Source of the DNA: Tetragonia tetragonoides
Lineage: Eukaryota; Streptophyta; Magnoliopsida; Caryophyllales; Aizoaceae
NCBI GenBank assembly: GCA_038025085.1
Contig: CM076147.1
Span: forward strand, 31,470,766-31,534,765
Length of the DNA: 64,000 nucleotides
Reading direction: 5' to 3'
Made by a program: the position numbers and the translations under genes. Positions 59,801 through 64,000 of the stretch are shown here, one piece after another. Each line of letters opens with the position of its first letter. Position 1 is the stretch's first letter. The notes below the pieces were generated by a model. The model made no database searches, was not told the DNA's origin, and saw only the letters and a program-made list of their open reading frames with translations.

Positions 59801-61985
59801 ATAAAACCCTATCCATATCGTACTTCCATCTGGATAAAAATTTCAAAGACAAAATCATTCCGACAATAAAAAAAAATATCAAAGTAATCATGGAGGGTGT
59901 TGTGATAGATTAGTTATGCGGGGCATGCCTCGAACATGCATATGAAGGTAGAAGTATTTGAACATATACATGATTGATTCCTATGCATCGTTTAATGAAT
60001 AACAAGATAAATTAGAGTACATTTGAACGTCCCCATACCTCAAATGGAGGTGGCATTACACTTCTCCACCATGTGTGGCAACAGGTACAATCAAGTTTAT
60101 TATTATACCTCGAGAACTCATATATATGCATCAATTCTCTATACTACAATAAATGCAACTCACTATAGTTGAAGCAAGTTATAATCTTGGGTATCGCTCA
60201 AAGAATAGGCAATAGATAGACTTGCCAACCGCAAAATTATAGACATACAGTTGAAATCACTGTTACAAGCTATGGAACATGGGTAGTAACTCGTAAGACA
60301 TCAAATGAATTGACCAATTGAACAACATCCTGTTGCAGTACTAACAGGATGTTAGGATCACTACTGAGTTACGAACCATGTATTCCTATGGTAGACCGAT
60401 GGAAAGTAACAGGGTTGGTTCCTGCTTCTACATCATAATGTCCATCGATCCTCTTTGTCAGTCTATTGAGAAGTAGCAATTTAATACTTGGACACAAGTG
60501 ATCTCACAGACTCACACACAATATTTTCGTTGTCATATGGATCATTAAAATACTACCCTTTTTCTTGCCACTAAACAAGAGCAGAAGTGGCTGCGGTCCA
60601 ACTAGGCCTGGATATATGTTACATACATGCTCTCCTATATATACATATAGGCCTAAAACTAATTTTCCAAGCTAACTTCAGCTATGTCCAAATGTTTGAA
60701 CTTCCTGTTAGAGTTTTAATATGCCAAAAGACCAAAGTCAGACAGGAGAAGGAGAATCATAATGTCAGTTTATGCTAGCCAGTCCAAAATATTTGTATTT
60801 TCCTTAAGGTAGGCAAGGTGCTCAAACATTAGTCTTGGATTGGTCCACTTAAATCAGAATGCTATTACCAACTTCTATCTTTTTCTGGATTGGTAAGAAG
60901 GCCCCATATGGCCCCATGGCCCCCAATCATCTTGATCAAGTGGGCAGTTTGGATTGGAATGAATCCTCAACCCCAGCAACAAACCAAGATGGACAATGAA
61001 GCCCAATGTTGTAGTCCAGGCATCCAGCTCACATCCTTAAGGCATGGCTGGAACCTCGGGAGTGCACCTGGCAGCTCGACGAACAGCCAGTGAGGCGATC
61101 ATGCATTCAGCACAGAAACCCACCAATTGTCGCGTTTGGAGAGGTCAAGATATACGCGGCTTCCCCCCTAGCCTAACACACCCCCAAACCCACCTCCCTT
61201 GAGAGTTCAGACAATGAGACAATACACTGTATTCTAAACACCTCCCAACAAGTAACAACCAGTCCACAAATCCCAGAAACAAAATCACTAAAATAAGCCA
61301 GAATAATTACTTTCAGCATCACAATCACAGATACCCATATAATGAAAACATTCTCAGAATAAGCAATTCATGGACAAATAACAACATAAAGTAAATACTG
61401 ATTATTTTACTTAAGGAGGGAGGGGGTTTAACAGACATACCTATAAATAATGTCTTATGTTGCCATTCAAATGCTCTCCAAACCATCTCCACCAACCAAT
61501 TCTTCACTATCACTTGCCAGAAATCGTACCCACTTTGCAAATTTGCTAACTTTTCCCAAATTTGCTAACTTCTCCCAAATTTGGTCATTTCTTTGAGCTT
61601 ATCAATCAAACCCAATTGATTATTTTGGGTTTTTCCCACTCTCTCTTCAAGAATTCAGGTGACCGAAATGAAAGAAATTTTAAAAGAGGAAAGTACAATT
61701 CTTTGTGTTTCATTGCATCATTTGTCAAACCCCAAATTCGAGACTGTTGTTCAAAGGATTTCTCAGTTTCTCAGTCTCTCTGGAGTGCTGTTTTCCACTT
61801 TCGAGTCCTCCATCAGTCCATTGTCAATTGTTCAAGGAGTAGTGACTTCAACAATGGCCCAGCCCAATTGCCAGATAGTCTGGATTTCTGCCCTCTCCAC
61901 TCTTTTCTGAATGGGCTAGCCCATACCCTCCAATTTGCTTTACAACGAAAATTTATAAGGGCCTCCCTAAGCCTCCAACCTCATG
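56896..61985. other. Upstream region of the PP2C gene, no protein gene recognised
   Basis: It may contain 5' untranslated exons of a minus-strand transcript: 57,318-57,345 ends CATCAAG|GTAAAC and 61,440-61,540 ends TTATAG|GTATGT. A 47-bp direct duplication is at 58788-58834 and 58840-58886. A (CCCA)n run lies at about 59713-59738. Frames here are short and look like chance. Confidence 0.4.
58788..58886. repeat. Tandem duplication of 47 bp
   Basis: GGGTCTGCAGTTCTGCTACA begins both copies (58788 and 58840), which are identical through GCCATTGA and separated by 5 bases. Confidence 0.92.
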
Positions 61986-62507
61986 TATGGATGACAGTGG
62001 GGCGGGTATAGATGAGTTTCGCAATACATCAGCATTAGTTGGGGCGGAGAGAGGAGAGTGTTAGGTGGGGATGGAGCGGGAATGGTTTGAGTTGTTCCTC
62101 AATTAGATACCCGCCTCATACCCACCTAAAAAAAAAGTATAAAAATTCTAAATATAAAATTTATTGACACAATTTGTTCAAATGTATCTTAATTTGTTGT
62201 TTGTAATAATGACACAAATTGCATGGTTTTTGGGTTTGTTGGTAAAATATATTGTAGTTGCTTTATGCGGGTATCATGTGGATTTAAGACGGGTACCAGG
62301 TGGATTTAAGGCGGGTATTAGATGGGTATCGATACCCGCTGGGTAATTGGGAGGGTGTGGTTTCCATCTCATATCCACTGTGGTGGGATGATTTTGAAAA
62401 TTTTACCCATGGTGGGAATGGGGCGGGTGGCGGATTGACCGTAGTTAGGTGGGTATGGATATGTATATACCTATATCCACCTCCGCCTTGCCCCGTTGTC
62501 ATCCCTA
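61986..62507. mobile_element. Non-autonomous hAT-like element, 522 bp
   Basis: The left end TATGGATGACAGTGGGGCGG and right end CCCCGTTGTCATCCCTA are imperfect inverted repeats. The flanking 8-mers ACCTCATG (61978-61985) and ATCTCATG (62508-62515) agree at 7 of 8 bases. The interior is rich in GCGGGTA/TACCCGC repeats. Confidence 0.78.
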
Positions 62508-62573
62508 ATCTCATGGAAAACTGAAGTCCAAACTCAACCAAATCGAATCTTGAATTACTCTTATTATTACAAA

Positions 62574-62605
62574 TTAGTGTGCATACTCGTGCGATGCACA
62601 TCATG
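62574..62605 (-). mobile_element. Possible Helitron 3' end, minus orientation
   Basis: On the minus strand GTGCATCGCACGAG is followed by TATGCACA and CTAA, then T. It fits CTRR, but the hairpin is imperfect. Confidence 0.42.
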
Positions 62606-64000
62606 TTTCAGTTCTTTTTGTTTTTTTTTTAATTCAATGTTTTCTGATGGGTTGCGTTGCTTGTAACTTTGTTGTAATAATTTTCTTTTTCTTTTTTGGT
62701 TCTAATTTTGTGATTAACTGGTAAATAAAACTAAAACAACACCAAGACGAGATTTGGAGAGGTTCATCCGCCGCCTAACTCTTAATTTGTTTAGAGCAAA
62801 TATTAAAACGTTGGGGGAGGGATGCCCTCAAGTCCTGGTAATAGTCATTCGCTGGCCATGTATTAGCCTTTGACCCAAAAAAAAAAGTTATTCATTGGCT
62901 TGTGGTGCCTCTATAAAAGTTAGAGGTATCTAGCCCTAAATGACATTGTTTGTTGCATTATAGTTCTACTTATTATGATTATTGATAAGTCATACTGTAA
63001 ACTTTGATCTATATTTGATGGATTTTTTTGTTGAAAACTACCTTCGTTTTTACACTTTTTGTGGGAAACTACCTTAGTTTTTTAAATTTGTGGGGAACTA
63101 CCTTCATTCCATTTTTTTTTTGTGAAAGACTACCAATTGACGGAAAAACACTAACGGAGTTAACTTTAGTCACCTTTTGACTTTTATTGACCCTTTTGCC
63201 CCTCAATTCCCCGTGCCTATCACGTGTGCCCTCTGTTTTCCCCTTCCCCAATTTAATTTTCCTAATCTTCTTTCTTCATTCCCTCATCTTTCACATTCAT
63301 CACCATTCACCACCACCATTATCACCTTCACTAGCTTCACCAAACCTGTTGAAAATTAATGAAACCAAAGATTCGATTAATCCTTTTTTTCAACAAAAAC
63401 CTAAAAATCCCAAGTTTGTTCTTCAAACTATTAACCGATCAATTTTGGAAAAATTCACGATTCTCATTCAACCGATCAACATTACCACCATGAACACAAA
63501 ATTACTTGATGTCATATGTCAGTAATCTCCAAAGCCCCATTTCGATCGACATTTTGGCCCATTTTCTAAAATGCCTTTAATTGACAAATCATAACTTTTC
63601 AGGATCTGGGTACCTCTTAATCACCACCATGGACGCAACTTCAAACTCTTCAGTAGCTTCTGGGATGAAATTTAGGAAAAAGGGTATGTGAATAAATCAA
63701 AGAGGGCGTGAATAGTCGTTTTCTTCATGTTATACTTACTTTTTGGTATTAATTAGGTTATCTATACCCTAATAAAGGATAAGAGGATTGTAAACAGTTT
63801 AGTTGACCCCATTTAAGGAGAAGGAATTAAGTAATATTAATTTATTTTAATCCATAACAAGATTCCAATCTCTACATTTGTTCTCTCTTATTTTTGTTTG
63901 ATTTGGAATCTGAATCTGGAACCAAATCGACTAAGTAAGGCACAATTTTTTTGTGATATTTCACAATAAAGAATGTCAATATTATAAGCTCTGTGTAACG
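62606..64000. other. Right edge, no gene confirmed
   Basis: About 63,010-63,130 repeats GTGGGAAACTACCTT-like text three times. About 63,180-63,530 is a CT-rich leader-like stretch. At 63,630 a Kozak-like CACCATGGACGC opens a short frame ending at a possible donor (AAAAAGG|GTATGTG), so a plus-strand gene could begin here and run out of the window. This is weak. Confidence 0.25.

Noticed and set aside
61562..62011. 149-codon plus-strand frame
   Set aside because: Composition is not protein-like, it runs into the hAT element, and the region looks like an untranslated leader on the other strand.

Overview
The window is plant nuclear DNA, most likely from a eudicot. It is AT-rich, its genes are split by GT-AG introns, and it carries plant-type transposons (Copia, CACTA, hAT, Harbinger-like MITEs, Helitrons, LINE). 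I cannot fix the family or species from sequence alone. All alignments and counts below were made by eye.

Left and centre (1-36.4 kb) hold three minus-strand relatives of legumain / vacuolar processing enzyme (asparaginyl endopeptidase, peptidase C13). Copy A (1-2,226) is cut by the window edge; its five visible exons read through, but the splice acceptor of exon 3 looks broken. Copies B (about 14.2-28.5 kb) and C (about 31.2-36.4 kb) are tandem paralogues that align exon by exon, in their promoters and in their 3' flanks. Both are pseudogenes through different lesions. B has a frameshift in exon 3, a CACTA element in intron 5 and a tandem Helitron array inside exon 9. C has stops in exons 1, 3 and 6 and has lost intron 5 exactly. 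Each copy acts as the empty-site control for insertions in the other.

The elements in and around the cluster include a complete 5.55-kb Copia retrotransposon upstream of A (two matching LTRs, TSD, gag and pol intact except for one in-frame amber codon), a 3.55-kb non-autonomous CACTA, several hAT-like and TTA-flanked MITEs (one nested in another), a 5'-truncated LINE with a 16-bp TSD, and a family of about 145-bp MITEs.

The centre right (36.4-46.9 kb) is poor in recognisable genes: repeats, a reverse-oriented Helitron end, microsatellites and possibly an unidentified minus-strand transcript.

The right part holds two ordinary, apparently intact convergent genes: a plus-strand PHAX-type RNA-binding protein (coding exons 48.2-53.8 kb) and a minus-strand PP2C phosphatase with an N-terminal MGNC motif (54.85-56.9 kb). 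From 57 to 64 kb I see upstream or intergenic sequence with a hAT-like element, a Helitron-like end and short duplications, and no gene I can name.
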